Positions 1 through 10,061 of a stretch of DNA of 64,000 nucleotides are shown one piece after another. The translations under genes were made by a program, and so were the position numbers. The notes under the pieces were generated by a model, which worked only from the letters and a program-made list of their open reading frames with translations, searched no databases and was not told the origin of the DNA. Numbering within the stretch: the first letter of the stretch is position 1; each line of letters opens with the position of its first letter. Source of the DNA: Bidens hawaiensis (Eukaryota > Streptophyta > Magnoliopsida > Asterales > Asteraceae); the NCBI GenBank assembly GCA_021521415.1, contig JAIQDT010003860.1, forward strand, positions 62,001 to 126,000, in the 5' to 3' direction.

Positions 1-939
1 AAAAGCAGCATCAAGGTCGACGTCTTCAGCAGTAGGCACAGCAGGCGCAGCTGATACAGCATGAGGTGCTGCCGCCTGTTGTGGTCTTGGGTCTCTGAAC
101 TCGTCCCCACCAGCAGGAACATACTCCTGGTTGACAAGATACCCGAACAGTGGAGTATGCCTGGGACGCAGCTCAGGCTTGCTTCGTGCGCTAGAAGTGC
201 GACACTGAGCAAAGATACGCTTCGTCACACATTCAACGTATCTAATAGGGCGTCTCTGAGGTAGCAACGGAGCCACATGATTGAGAATCATTTGTAAGAA
301 TCGAGGATACATAATAAATCGCTCACGCGCCACAGCCCTCCTCTGACGATCAATCTCGTAAAATATCAGCTGACTAAATGAATATCTTCTGTTGTAAGTC
401 AGGGCAGTCATGGCAGACTGCATCGTCGCGCCCATTCCATCAGTTCCTGCCTTCCTCCCAGACATGCACACGATCAAGACGTGCATTAGGAAGCGCCACT
501 GATCTAACAAAAATCCTTTTCTCCTCTGCGTGTCCCCCAACGGACCTGAATAACCCATCCTGAGATATGCCCCATCACGAAAAGGAGCGACGAACTCCGT
601 TGGGTCATCCCTCGTTTCTTCTCCAAACTGCAAAGCCAACCGTATATCTTCTGAAGAGAACTGCACAACATGACCATTTACGGTTGCTCGCATCACCGGG
701 GGCTCAACCCGACAATCATACTCTACCGACTTCCAAAAGTCTTCAATGTTAGGTAGTGAAATAGGCAGGGTATTCGTGATCGCATGGAAGATCCTTGAGC
801 GCAGGAGAAATGTGATTATTTCCCTGTAGTCCTCCACGCCACTTGCGTCTGGGTCTAACATGATGTACTGGTTATGCGCTGGAAAGAACTGTCTTTGATC
901 ATTACCGTCATCACCACCAGCACCGCCAACAGCAGCCAT
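1..939 (-). CDS. Third ORF of the copia element, function unknown (partial)
   Basis: The minus strand is open from an ATG at 939 to the window edge, 313 codons without a stop. The protein begins with a glycine/aspartate-rich stretch and then reads MLDPDASGVEDYREIITFL. Further on come QWRFLMHVLIVCMSG and ERFIMYPRFLQMILN, and an alanine/proline-rich tail near the edge. The same segments (M-L-D-P-x-A-S-G-V-E-D, then an FLMHxL segment, then MYPRF) occur, as I remember, in many Asteraceae repeat proteins carrying misleading names. It has no recognisable catalytic motif and no obvious signal peptide or membrane segment in the visible part. Its place, between pol and the 3' LTR, is where SIRE elements carry 'envelope-like' ORFs, but I see no envelope-like feature. 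Confidence 0.8.
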   Translation of the reverse strand, partial: MAAVGGAGGDDGNDQRQFFPAHNQYIMLDPDASGVEDYREIITFLLRSRIFHAITNTLPISLPNIEDFWKSVEYDCRVEPPVMRATVNGHVVQFSSEDIRLALQFGEETRDDPTEFVAPFRDGAYLRMGYSGPLGDTQRRKGFLLDQWRFLMHVLIVCMSGRKAGTDGMGATMQSAMTALTYNRRYSFSQLIFYEIDRQRRAVARERFIMYPRFLQMILNHVAPLLPQRRPIRYVECVTKRIFAQCRTSSARSKPELRPRHTPLFGYLVNQEYVPAGGDEFRDPRPQQAAAPHAVSAAPAVPTAEDVDLDAAF

Positions 940-1029
940 ATCTGCACTAAACGAACCAAGTTAGATAACTGTTAAGCAACTCACAAGTTCGCATTATACC
1001 ATGAGCGAAGTTGTGATTAAAACTGTATA

Positions 1030-1260
1030 GGCGAACTTAAAGGTGAGGCGAAGTTGGGAACAACTTCGCTTCATCTGTAAGTTCGTCTAAATAACTGTTA
1101 AACAAATTGGTTTAGGCGAAGTTGAAGATAACTTCGCCTTATCACAACATCGCCTCAGGCGAAGATAAGTGTTAGGCGAAATTAAGCTTCAAGCGAAGTT
1201 GTGGATAACTTCGCCTTAGGCGAAATTAAGCCCCAGGCGAAGTTGTGGATAACTTCGCCT
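1030..1260 (-). repeat. Palindromic GCGAAGTT repeats in the third-ORF leader
   Basis: At least five pairs of AGGCGAAGTT and AACTTCGCCT arms in inverted orientation, about 90 bases upstream of the third ORF's ATG. The spacing to the ATG is similar to that of the cluster upstream of gag (about 40 bases). Confidence 0.75.
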
Positions 1261-1639
1261 AAACCCTAACTTCGTCTGAACTTAATCGGCGACTGTTAGG
1301 ATTCCAACACCGGAAATCCGGTGTTTTCGGCTAAGTTCGACGATCAAGGACATCAATACACATGATATTAAGGATGTGAAGTTGAAAAGGATGTCCATGC
1401 ACACGTTAACACAAGTTTTTAAGATTTCGGTTTTGAAGGTCCGACGACCCGAGGTCTCGAACCGGGTAAAAACGATCAAGAACGAACAAGTTTGTGAGAG
1501 ATATCGACAACACATACCCTCAATGATAATAGAAACTAGAAGCAAAGATCGAAAACGAAAAGAAATCAAGTTCGCCGGAAAATCGGAGCTCAAGTTCGCT
1601 GAGAATTTTGAAAATAATGATATTTACTGTTTGAAAAGC

Positions 1640-1730
1640 CTTATATAGGGTCAGTGTAGTTCAGGCGAAGTTAAGGATAACTTCGCCTAGGCGAAGTTAA
1701 GCACAAGTTCGCCTGATTCAACAACTTCGC
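1640..1730 (-). promoter_or_regulatory. Possible internal promoter upstream of the third ORF
   Basis: On the minus strand three palindrome arms (1730-1664) are followed by TATATAAG at 1647-1640. About 380 bases of leader follow, then a second palindrome cluster (1260-1030) and the ATG at 939. This repeats the plan of the LTR plus gag leader. Promoter function is inferred only. Confidence 0.45.
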
Positions 1731-1749
1731 CTATATTTTCAGAATCAAC

Positions 1750-3024
1750 CCTTTAAGTTTGAACATTTTGCAATTAACATTTGAAAGTTTCATAAAGAGT
1801 TAAACAAAAATGATCAAGTCTAAGTAACCAGATATAAAATAATACAACTACAAAAATAGAAAAAACTTATAAAAATTTAACGAAATAAGGGATCAAATTT
1901 CAGTCTAGTCAGGGACCACTATGTTTTTAGAAAAGATCCTAACAGGAATCATACTCACTACGTGACTGTCATATAGATCCGTGTTTAGCCGTATTATGAC
2001 ATAGAGAAACAGGTTGTAAGCATGTAAATAACTTAAATGGTTTTCATCGTTTCTGTGATACGGATTAAGGTTCAATTTAGCTCAAAATTTAAGTGGGCAA
2101 CAACTCAGAGATAATGAAGCCTTCTATCTATTCTCAAAGCGTATTTGGCTATACCCAAGTCACCCCGAATTGACTTCGACCCATAGTGTCTGATTAACTT
2201 GTAGATACTCGTTGTCTGCTTCCCGTTCTCTTCTTACTCCAGAATTGAGAAGTCTTGATTGTTACAATAACTCATAAGTACTTAAATTTTTTTTTTTTTT
2301 TTTTATCCACACATACTTATAGACTTCGGAGTACTAAACCACTGCAAGTCCCGAATCTGGATCACTGCAGTGTCTTGAAATGCTTTCTTCACGGGAATCA
2401 GAACACTTACGGGCTCGTGTATGACTTGGTAGTCGCTTTTCTGCCTATCATTCGGAAAGAAATGCATGAAGACATTCAAAACTCTTAAGGAGTTTCCACG
2501 TAAAATCGAGTAATTTAAGTTAATATCACATACGCTTTTACGCACCATAAAAAATTACCATGACATACAATGACTGTCCTAAAGTCTTTTAAGCCTAATA
2601 ACTTCACTAGTTAAGCACACACAATCAGTATATATATCATTTTCCAAGGTTGGATCAACTTTCTGTTAAACATAGCACATTTACTTCATACGAAGTAATA
2701 GACTTGAAAAGTAATTTCATTTCCCGAAAAAATTTTGACTTCAATCGCCCCGTTCACGTCAAAGTTTTCAGGTAAACGGCAATCCTGAAGATCCAATGGA
2801 TCAACTGGACCGACCACATACAGGTATGTGTTCTTCTAACTAAGTATGAACGACTAATTTTCAGCGATAGAAAGAAAACACATCATAAATCGCCCCGGTC
2901 ACTTTCAGTCATCTGGTTAATGGCTATCCTCAAAATCTACAAGTAGAAGATGAGGACCAAAACATATCCTAAGACATGTCCTTCCAACTGAGATAACCGA
3001 CATAATTTTAAGCGATTAGTGACG

Positions 3025-3055
<31 letters not shown>

Positions 3056-3075
3056 GACACAAAAGAAAGGCATGG
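1750..3075 (-). other. Non-coding interval between pol and the third ORF
   Basis: No convincing ORF on either strand. It has homopolymer tracts (T-run 2288-2304 and about 3027-3053 on the plus strand) and a loosely repeated segment around 2740-2990 containing ATCGCCCCGTTCACG / ATCGCCCCGGTCAC. No polypurine tract or LTR end was recognised here, so the element continues leftwards. Confidence 0.6.
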
Positions 3076-3855
3076 TTACTCGGGATTGATCATCCCGTTT
3101 AGCTCAATTAGGTTTTGAAATCTGGATTTATCAAACGCTTTTGTAAATAAATCAGCGAAATTCTCGAGCGTATCGACTTTTTCGATCTTAATCAGTTTCT
3201 TCTCAGCACAATCCCGTATGAAATGATGACGAATGTCAATATGTTTGGTTTTACTATGTTTCACGGGATTGTTAATTACTGAGATGGCTGCAGTGTTATC
3301 AATTAAAATAGGAGTGAGTAAGAAATTCAGACCATAGTCGCGCAATTGTTGCTGAATCCACAAAACATGTGAACAGCAGTTGGATGCTGCCATATATTCA
3401 GCTTCACATGTTGAGATTGCAACTGACGTCTGTTTCTTGCACTGCCAGGAAACTAATCTTCCACCGAGAAACTGACATCCTCCTGTTGTCGACTTCCGAC
3501 TCTGATTGCACCCTCCATAATCAGAATCAGTATAAGCAACCAGTTCCACGTCTCCTCCCTTCGGGTACCACAACCCTAGCTTCGGCTTGCCCTTGAGATA
3601 CCGTAGTATCCTCTTTGCACCTTTCAAATGAGATTCTTTCGGATTTGCCTGAAAACGTGCACAAAGACAAACAGCAAACATTATATCAGGCCTAGAAGCA
3701 GTTAAATACATTAATGAACCTATTATCGCCCGATACAGAGTTGGGTCCACATCTGCGTCACCATCTGATTCAGCGCCCAATTTGTGATTGACGCAGATTG
3801 GAGTGTCATATGGAGAACTGTCCTCCATCTTGAATCGCTTGAGCACATCATGAAC
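3076..3855 (-). CDS. Pol polyprotein, downstream part: RNase H domain
   Basis: This continues the pol frame directly after the TAG at 3858-3856; no bases are missing. It contains the conserved junction IGSLMYLTASRPDI and the RNase H motifs YTDSDYGG, RKSTTGG, CEAEYMAAS, DNTAAI and HIDIRHHFIRD. The reading frame then runs without further damage to a TAA at 3078-3076. Because everything after the TAG is intact, the stop looks recent or tolerated. Without suppression this copy makes pol lacking RNase H. Confidence 0.88.
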   Translation of the reverse strand, partial: VHDVLKRFKMEDSSPYDTPICVNHKLGAESDGDADVDPTLYRAIIGSLMYLTASRPDIMFAVCLCARFQANPKESHLKGAKRILRYLKGKPKLGLWYPKGGDVELVAYTDSDYGGCNQSRKSTTGGCQFLGGRLVSWQCKKQTSVAISTCEAEYMAASNCCSHVLWIQQQLRDYGLNFLLTPILIDNTAAISVINNPVKHSKTKHIDIRHHFIRDCAEKKLIKIEKVDTLENFADLFTKAFDKSRFQNLIELNGMINPE

Positions 3856-6423
3856 CTACTTCGTCTGATGAATGAACATCCCGTCCTTCTTCTGATCAAC
3901 CTGCAATCCTAGAAAGAAAGTTAGTTCACCCATAGCACTCATTTCGAACCTTTTCTTCATGACATCCTCAAAATCTTGACACATGGAGACTCTTGATGCA
4001 GCAAATATGATGTCATCCACGTAGACTTGAACTAGTAGGAAGTCGCTTCCTTCTCTCTTCACGAACAGTGTGCTGTCAATTAAACCCCTTTCAAAACCAT
4101 TCTCGAGCAAGTAGTCCGATAACGTTGAATACCAGGCACGAGGTGCCTGATGTAATCCATACAGCGCCTTGCTCAACTTGTATACGTGATCTGGGAAGTC
4201 TGGGTCAGGAAAACCCGGAGGTTGCTCAACATACACAACCTCATCAACTTTCCCATTTAAAAACGCACTCTTCACATCTAGCTGAAACACCTTCATTCTC
4301 TTACATGCAGCAAACGCCAAAAACAATCTTATCGCTTCCAACCGGGCGACAGGAGCGAACACCTCATTGTAATCAATACCCTCTTGCTGATTAAAACCTT
4401 TAACAACCAGCCTTGCCTTGTTTCTAATGATAATCCCCTTTTCATCCCTCTTGCACTTAAACACCCATTTTGTGCCTATAGCATGCACATTCCTTGGTTT
4501 TTCAACCAAAGTCCAGACTTCCATCTTCTCGAATTGAGCCAACTCTTCTTGCATGGCCTCGACCCACGAGCTGTCCTTAAGAGCCATTTGATAATTTTTC
4601 GGTTCAATCTGGCTAATAAAGCAGGAGTACAAACATTCGTTCATTATACCCGTTTCTTTAATGCTTGTATAAACACAGGTGTGCTCATTCAAGCTACTTC
4701 TGGTTTGTACACTGGAGGACACATCACCTATAATATTCTCCAATGGGTGATCTTTGTGAATTCTCGTGGTCGGAACAGCACCGACATGCAAATTATCTTC
4801 CAAATTTGAAGAGATCTCATCAATGGTTGTTTCTGGCTGAGAGTGAAATGGATTGATAAACTCATCTTCAGGTAAGGCAGCAGGGGTATCAATAGTGTTT
4901 GATGTGGAAGGTTGACTTTTCTCAATAAGCTGTCGTTGCAATAGATTCTCTTCCTCATCAAGTATCATCTTCGACGCAATTCTTTCTTCTTCTTCAGAAA
5001 TTTCCAAATTAGGGATGTTAAATGACTTAAACAGCTTAACATAGTCGAAAAGCTCAGCAGGTCCATTGCTTGGTTTTGGCGATTGGTAACTAGTAATGTC
5101 GGTGTTACACACCACCTCCACCTTGCAAGTCGACGTATTGAAGACCCGTCTGTTGGGAGTCCCAACAACATAACCGACTAAGATTCCTTCATCGGCTACT
5201 TCACCAAATTTCGAGTTTGTCTTCAAGATCGAACAAGGAGACCCGAATGGTTCAAGACCACTCAAGTTGGGCTTCCTTCCATGCATAAGCTCGTAGCAAG
5301 TTTTACCAAGTCTCTTAACGGTTAACACCCTATTCAGAACATAGCAGGCTGTAGCAACTGCTTCAGCCCAAAATATCACAGGAAGTTTTGAATCTGCCAG
5401 CATAGTTCTGGCTCCTTCAATTAAAGTTCGGTTCTTCCTTTCAGCCACTCCATTCTGTTGCGGAGTATACGGAGCGCTGTATTGATGTTCAATTCCTTTC
5501 TGAAGACAGAAGATTTCCATTTCAAAGTTCTTGAACTCTGTTCCATTATCACTTCTGATGTATTTAACTGATTTACTCATGACGTTCTCAACTTTTGTAA
5601 TTAGATTCTTCACCATTTGAGCCGTCTCATCTTTCGATTTCAGAAAATATACCCACGAATATCGCGAGTGGTCATCAGTGATCACCAAGCAGTAAGAAGT
5701 ACCTCCTAGACTTTTTACATTCACGGGACCGAAGAGATCCATGTGAAGTAGTTCTAGAGTACCGGCAATAGAGTTGACCTTCTTGGTGAGATGGGATTTC
5801 TTGTGTTGCTTTCCCTTCTTGCATGCTATACATTTGTCTTCAAAGTTAAAACTTTTTAAGGGAACGCCCATCACAAGCCCATTCTTGACAATGAAGTTCA
5901 TCTTCCGAAGATGAATGTGCCCCATTCTCCTGTGCCACAATTCAGATTCTGATTCGCTTGCTTTCGTCATTAAACAAGATTCTCCCGTGGCCATTTCAGT
6001 AGACCTCATATCCATCACATATGTATTTGTTTCACGTGGAGCTTTCATTACTATCCACTCGTCTGGTATCTGGAAACCAGGCTTCAACACGATCGCTTCA
6101 TTCTTCGTGAAATGGACAGTGTAATCTTTATCACAAATCTGCGACACACTCAGCAGATTGTGCTTCAATTCCTCCACAAAATTCACATTCTCAAGTGTCA
6201 TCCTTCCATTTGACACTGTACCTCTACCAGTAATTCTTCCTCCGCTTTCACCAGCAAAACTAACTCTCGCTCCCTGAACAGGTTTCAAGTCTTGCAACAA
6301 GTGTTTGTTGCCCGTCATGTGCCGGGAACAGCCGCTATCTACAATCCAAAGACTGTGGGCAGCCCTGTTCAACTGTTCCTGCTCAATAAAACAGAGAATT
6401 AGAATCTTGGGACCCAAGACCAA
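3856..6423 (-). CDS. Pol polyprotein, upstream part: protease, integrase, RT
   Basis: The open frame begins after a stop at 6466-6468, overlaps gag by about 66 nt in the -1 frame and has no ATG near its start. It is therefore presumably made as a gag-pol fusion. Visible parts in order: aspartic protease ([13 protein letters not shown], about residue 26), integrase HHCC finger ([10 protein letters not shown] ... CIACKKGK, about 160-205), integrase core ([30 protein letters not shown], about 228-330), and reverse transcriptase ([30 protein letters not shown] near 800). It ends at an in-frame TAG (3858-3856) just after the RT, where relatives normally have a tyrosine codon. I see no classical -1 slippery heptamer in the overlap, so the frame change may be programmed or an indel. 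Confidence 0.9.
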   Translation of the reverse strand: MVLGPKILILCFIEQEQLNRAAHSLWIVDSGCSRHMTGNKHLLQDLKPVQGARVSFAGESGGRITGRGTVSNGRMTLENVNFVEELKHNLLSVSQICDKDYTVHFTKNEAIVLKPGFQIPDEWIVMKAPRETNTYVMDMRSTEMATGESCLMTKASESESELWHRRMGHIHLRKMNFIVKNGLVMGVPLKSFNFEDKCIACKKGKQHKKSHLTKKVNSIAGTLELLHMDLFGPVNVKSLGGTSYCLVITDDHSRYSWVYFLKSKDETAQMVKNLITKVENVMSKSVKYIRSDNGTEFKNFEMEIFCLQKGIEHQYSAPYTPQQNGVAERKNRTLIEGARTMLADSKLPVIFWAEAVATACYVLNRVLTVKRLGKTCYELMHGRKPNLSGLEPFGSPCSILKTNSKFGEVADEGILVGYVVGTPNRRVFNTSTCKVEVVCNTDITSYQSPKPSNGPAELFDYVKLFKSFNIPNLEISEEEERIASKMILDEEENLLQRQLIEKSQPSTSNTIDTPAALPEDEFINPFHSQPETTIDEISSNLEDNLHVGAVPTTRIHKDHPLENIIGDVSSSVQTRSSLNEHTCVYTSIKETGIMNECLYSCFISQIEPKNYQMALKDSSWVEAMQEELAQFEKMEVWTLVEKPRNVHAIGTKWVFKCKRDEKGIIIRNKARLVVKGFNQQEGIDYNEVFAPVARLEAIRLFLAFAACKRMKVFQLDVKSAFLNGKVDEVVYVEQPPGFPDPDFPDHVYKLSKALYGLHQAPRAWYSTLSDYLLENGFERGLIDSTLFVKREGSDFLLVQVYVDDIIFAASRVSMCQDFEDVMKKRFEMSAMGELTFFLGLQVDQKKDGMFIHQTK

Positions 6424-9023
6424 TTGGTCTTGGATCGATACGTCCCGTACCCTGGCTTTCCAAAGTTAGCATCAGGATAATTCCTGTAAGTCCTGTTAGG
6501 AAATCTCCTTGAAGATTGAGTGTGATGCCTTCCAAACCTATGTGAATTGAAAGTGTTATATCTTTTGGTTTGGTTGAAAAACTGAGGTTTGTTTTTATGA
6601 AAACTTGAATTAGTTACATTTTGGCATTTTGAAAAGTTTTCATTTTTAGCAGTATCAAACTGATGCTTATTCTCAGTTTTATTTGGCCTCACACCTCTGT
6701 ATCTCGGCGTCAGAGGGCAATCTGCAACAAGATGTCCTAATTTATTACATCTAAAGCAACACCTACTCTCCATTTTCTTTTCAAATGTTGGTTTGGATGT
6801 AGAGGCAGTGTTACCAGCCGTTCGTCTCACATAAGGTGGGACATACGGGTTGAGTGGAGTACTTTTTTTAGAAGATTTATTTTTATCTCCACCAGTGGGT
6901 AACACTACCTTCTCTTTCGTCTTACCTGATTCGGACAGCTTATCCGAATCCGATGAGACTGGACTCGTAACAGAAATATTTACACTAGAAACAGGCGAAC
7001 TCGTTTCGCCATTACTAACAGTTGGTTCTTTACATGTAACCTTGATTGGAACTGTCTGAGGAACTTCGAAATCCACAGATTTCTGAATACTAGGGTTGAA
7101 AGTGTAGTTGTGGTTATAAGGTGGTGGCACCTCGTGATAACCAATTCCTCCCCTCTTTGCAGAGGTACCTTGATCACTAACGAGGTGATCTAGAATAGCT
7201 GAGGAATTTCGGAACTGCTCGAGTTTTCGGTTCAGTTCCACCACTTTCACCTGGTGGTCAGCAATCTGCTTTTCTCGTTCAGCAATAAGTTTAGTCTTTT
7301 CTTCTAAAACCTCATAACTTAGGTCAATTACATCAATTTTTTCAGCAAGTTTAGTTTTTAAGCTTTTGACATCTTTTTCACATGCTTTTATTTTAACTTT
7401 GTAACTGTTTTCTCTTGCCTTAGTAAAATGATGATCTTCTTTAAGTGTTTTAAATTCAGCATCTAAACGAACATACTGATCAGTTATGGTAGCAAGTTGC
7501 TCAGACAAATTCTCACATTTTGTACAAACAGGTTTAGAACTTACCTCGGAGGGTTGACCATCGTTATCTGCCATGAAAGCTTTCTCCTTACCAGTAGCTT
7601 TCTCCTCTCCAGTCATCTTCTCACAATCTTCATTTTCTACCTTAGCCATATTCGCCTGCTCACCAGTTTCATTCGCATGCAGGTTCCAGTTGTATTCACC
7701 GGCTTCTCTAGACAACATGGCATTGACTTCTTTACTAATCCCAGTAGGCTGTGCAGACCGGCCTTGACCCCGTTCAACTCTCTCGTTTCTGCATTCTTTA
7801 GCAAAGTGCCCATACTGTTGACAGTTATAGCACCTCACTTTAGACTTGTCGAATCCGGGCCTACCACCAACAAACTTTCTCCCCGTCTTATTCATGAAAC
7901 GCTTGACTCGCCTCACTATCATGGCCATTTGCCATTGCAAATCCATCTCCTCCAGATCATCAGCATCGATCTGGTCATAATCCTCATCCAAAACAACAGG
8001 GTCCACAATCTTCCCTTGTATGTAGTTCTCATATGAAGCAATAAAAGATGCATAGACTGCAAACTGCTCTTCAGCAGATTTGACACTCATTGGCATCTTG
8101 GAATAGTTATTGCTTGAGGCACTGGGAGAGAAACTACTGTTGGATGTTTGAGGTTTCGAAGCACTTGAACCTCCAGCAGCAAAGCAAACATCACCGTTCA
8201 TGTTTACTGAAACGTTTCCTTCATGAGAAGAGTTTGAACCTGACTCTCCTTTGGAGTAGTAAGCAGCAGATTCAGGCTTCGAACTTGAGCCTGAGTTAAC
8301 TTTGGCACCATACATACCAGGGTCTTGAATCTGATCTGTTGATGTCTCTTTACGAACCATATTAAGCTCAAAGGTTCTGAGCTTGTTTACTGCTGTCTCC
8401 AAATCACAATTAGGAAAGTCTCTGTCTTCCCTCATCAGAACTGTGTACATTTCCCACTTCGGTGGGAGAGCATCGAGAAGCTTTTCAACTATCTCCTCTT
8501 CTCTGTAAGCAATCGAATAGTTGTTTAGCTCTGTCATTAGATGATAATATCGAGTGATAATATCATCCAGAGATTCGTTCTTCAAATATTTGAAGACAGA
8601 GAACTGAGTCTTCAACAGTTTAATCTTCGAGGCACGAATACCCACGTTCCCTTCGAATCTATTTTCAAGAGCATCCCAAAGCTCTCGAGCCGATGTATAC
8701 TTTCTGTAAGTATGAAGGATCTCCTGTGGAAGAGCCATAGTGATAGCTGCGTGAGCCTTGCTTTCGGCTTCGTACATCTTCTTCTCCTCTTCCTCCATCT
8801 TGCTGTACTTCTTTATCACATCCCGACCTTCGTATTCCATGGTCGGTGGAATATATCCATCCTGGATGCACACCCACATCTTTGCATCCTGGTATTTAAT
8901 ATACTGAATAAACCGATCCTTCCATGCAACAAAGTCGGTTCCTTTTAACAGCCTTGGGGCCTTAGTGGCTGACCCCGCTTCGACCTCCATTTTCACCAAT
9001 TCAGAGATGTTAATTTGCGACAT
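6399..9023 (-). CDS. Gag protein of the copia element (874 aa)
   Basis: This is the structural nucleocapsid protein that packages the retrotransposon RNA in the cytoplasm. The N-terminal part (about residues 20-250, with FVAWKDRF and [14 protein letters not shown]) matches the copia gag domain. A first CCHC zinc knuckle ([14 protein letters not shown], about residue 397) is followed by a long charged coiled coil (about 505-610) and a second knuckle ([15 protein letters not shown], about 752). At 874 residues it is much longer than most copia gags, as in the SIRE lineage. The start is the first ATG after the palindromic leader. The frame is fully open. The stop falls inside the start of the pol frame, which is -1 relative to gag. 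Confidence 0.93.
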   Translation of the reverse strand: MSQINISELVKMEVEAGSATKAPRLLKGTDFVAWKDRFIQYIKYQDAKMWVCIQDGYIPPTMEYEGRDVIKKYSKMEEEEKKMYEAESKAHAAITMALPQEILHTYRKYTSARELWDALENRFEGNVGIRASKIKLLKTQFSVFKYLKNESLDDIITRYYHLMTELNNYSIAYREEEIVEKLLDALPPKWEMYTVLMREDRDFPNCDLETAVNKLRTFELNMVRKETSTDQIQDPGMYGAKVNSGSSSKPESAAYYSKGESGSNSSHEGNVSVNMNGDVCFAAGGSSASKPQTSNSSFSPSASSNNYSKMPMSVKSAEEQFAVYASFIASYENYIQGKIVDPVVLDEDYDQIDADDLEEMDLQWQMAMIVRRVKRFMNKTGRKFVGGRPGFDKSKVRCYNCQQYGHFAKECRNERVERGQGRSAQPTGISKEVNAMLSREAGEYNWNLHANETGEQANMAKVENEDCEKMTGEEKATGKEKAFMADNDGQPSEVSSKPVCTKCENLSEQLATITDQYVRLDAEFKTLKEDHHFTKARENSYKVKIKACEKDVKSLKTKLAEKIDVIDLSYEVLEEKTKLIAEREKQIADHQVKVVELNRKLEQFRNSSAILDHLVSDQGTSAKRGGIGYHEVPPPYNHNYTFNPSIQKSVDFEVPQTVPIKVTCKEPTVSNGETSSPVSSVNISVTSPVSSDSDKLSESGKTKEKVVLPTGGDKNKSSKKSTPLNPYVPPYVRRTAGNTASTSKPTFEKKMESRCCFRCNKLGHLVADCPLTPRYRGVRPNKTENKHQFDTAKNENFSKCQNVTNSSFHKNKPQFFNQTKRYNTFNSHRFGRHHTQSSRRFPNRTYRNYPDANFGKPGYGTYRSKTNWSWVPRF

Positions 9024-9062
9024 CTTCTCAAAAACCCGAAAAATTCATAAATTTGTCCAAAC

Positions 9063-9330
9063 AGTACTAAAGGCGAAGTTAAGAATAACTTCGCTTAAGT
9101 GTTAACTTCGCTGGAAAAATTCTTAAATTCGTGTGACTCGGCGAAGTTGAGAATAACTTCGCTTACGGTAAGCGAACTTAGCAGGTAAGCGAAGTTGAGG
9201 ATAACTTCGCTTAGGCGAACTTATGAGGCAGGCGAAGTTGTGAATAACTTCGCTTAACCTTATATCTTCGCCGAAACCCTACTTTCAGTGACGGCAACTT
9301 CGCCTGAAGAACAGTAACTTCGCCCGATGA
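9063..9330 (-). repeat. Palindromic GCGAAGTT repeats in the gag leader
   Basis: Between PBS and gag ATG the motif AACTTCGC / GCGAAGTT recurs many times. Pairs in opposite orientation are separated by a few bases, so the leader RNA could fold into repeated hairpins. The same motif occurs in the LTR, upstream of the third ORF (1030-1260 and 1664-1730), and once in each LTR of the gag-only element at 20446-26580. Confidence 0.75.
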
Positions 9331-9510
9331 ACACTGAAAATATTCAGATCTGTTGTCGACGATTCTGCAGTTTCCGGTCGTTGTAAAGGCTTGAAAATGA
9401 CTGTATATAGTGATTAGAACTCAATACGAACAAAAACTCGTCCCGTGAATAGGTCAAACGAGACGTTTTCTACACCCGCGTGAAATCCCGAACCTCACAG
9501 TCGAGCCGAT

Positions 9511-9523
9511 GGCTCTGATACCA
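9511..9523 (-). other. Primer binding site (initiator Met tRNA)
   Basis: The minus strand reads TGGTATCAGAGCC, complementary to the 3' end of plant initiator methionine tRNA. It lies 2 nt inside the 5' LTR and fixes the element's orientation. Confidence 0.9.
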
Positions 9524-9525
9524 AT

Positions 9526-10061
9526 TGTAGGTTCCTGGACGGATCGTACACGGGATGTCGCTATCTGCGCAGGTGCGGAATCCCTGCGTAGGTAGATACG
9601 AGCGTAGAATACGTATAAAACAAACACACGAGCAATAACCGAAACACGTTATATTGATAACCCGAACACGTGACACGAGGTCACTATTACAGACTCTGAC
9701 TTGTAAACACGTAACTCTCGAACTAATCAACTGAAACGAAACCTAACCAACCTCACGAACTCACTACAACTGTTACGGTGAACAGTATATATAAACACGA
9801 CAACTTCGCCTCAGGCGAAGTTGTCCATAACTTCGCTTGTTCAACAAGTTCGCCTGAGCGAACTTGTTAACAACTTCGCTTGTTCAACAAGTTCGCCTGA
9901 GCGAACTTGTTAACAACTTCGCTTGTTCAACAAGTTCGCCTAAGCGAACTTGTTGACAACTTCGCTCGTTACATAAACATAAACATAATCAAAAACATAA
10001 TTACATTACAGACTCGATTACAAACGTTAGACTATGAACTACTGACATACATGTACCAACA
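9526..10061 (-). repeat. 5' LTR of the copia element
   Basis: On the minus strand it starts TGTTGGTACATG at 10061 and ends CCTACA at 9526, giving TG...CA ends and 536 bp. It is followed after two bases by a primer binding site. U3 holds a palindrome cluster and a TATA box. The 3' LTR partner is not in the window, so the left boundary rests on the PBS and the CA end. Confidence 0.85.
9785..9965 (-). promoter_or_regulatory. LTR promoter: palindrome cluster plus TATA box
   Basis: Read on the minus strand, several copies of a palindrome-like motif (arms GCGAAGTT and AACTTCGC, with GCGAACTTG variants) occupy 9965-9800. An AT-rich TATA box (TTTATATATA, about 9794-9785) follows directly. Clusters of palindromes just upstream of the TATA box are a known feature of Sirevirus LTRs in grasses; the motif here is different. 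Confidence 0.65.

Larger units (their letters stand above)
1..10061 (-). mobile_element. SIRE-lineage Ty1/copia retrotransposon, 3' end outside window
   Basis: Read on the minus strand, the order is 5' LTR (10061-9526), tRNA-iMet primer site, long leader with palindromes, gag, pol (protease, integrase, RT, RNase H), about 2.1 kb of non-coding DNA and a third ORF that is still open at base 1. No second LTR was seen in the window, so the 3' LTR and the second target-site copy must lie to the left. The integrase-before-RT order is diagnostic of Ty1/copia. The very large gag with two zinc knuckles and a coiled coil, and an extra ORF after pol, fit the SIRE/Sirevirus lineage. Pol has an in-frame stop, so this copy is probably not autonomous. 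The lineage call is from memory of family architecture. Confidence 0.88.

Noticed and set aside
61..752. Short plus-strand ORFs at the left end
   Set aside because: They are shadows of the continuous 313-codon minus-strand ORF.
3856..3858. Programmed stop-codon readthrough at the pol TAG
   Set aside because: Nothing in the local context supports it, and one copy cannot distinguish it from a mutation.
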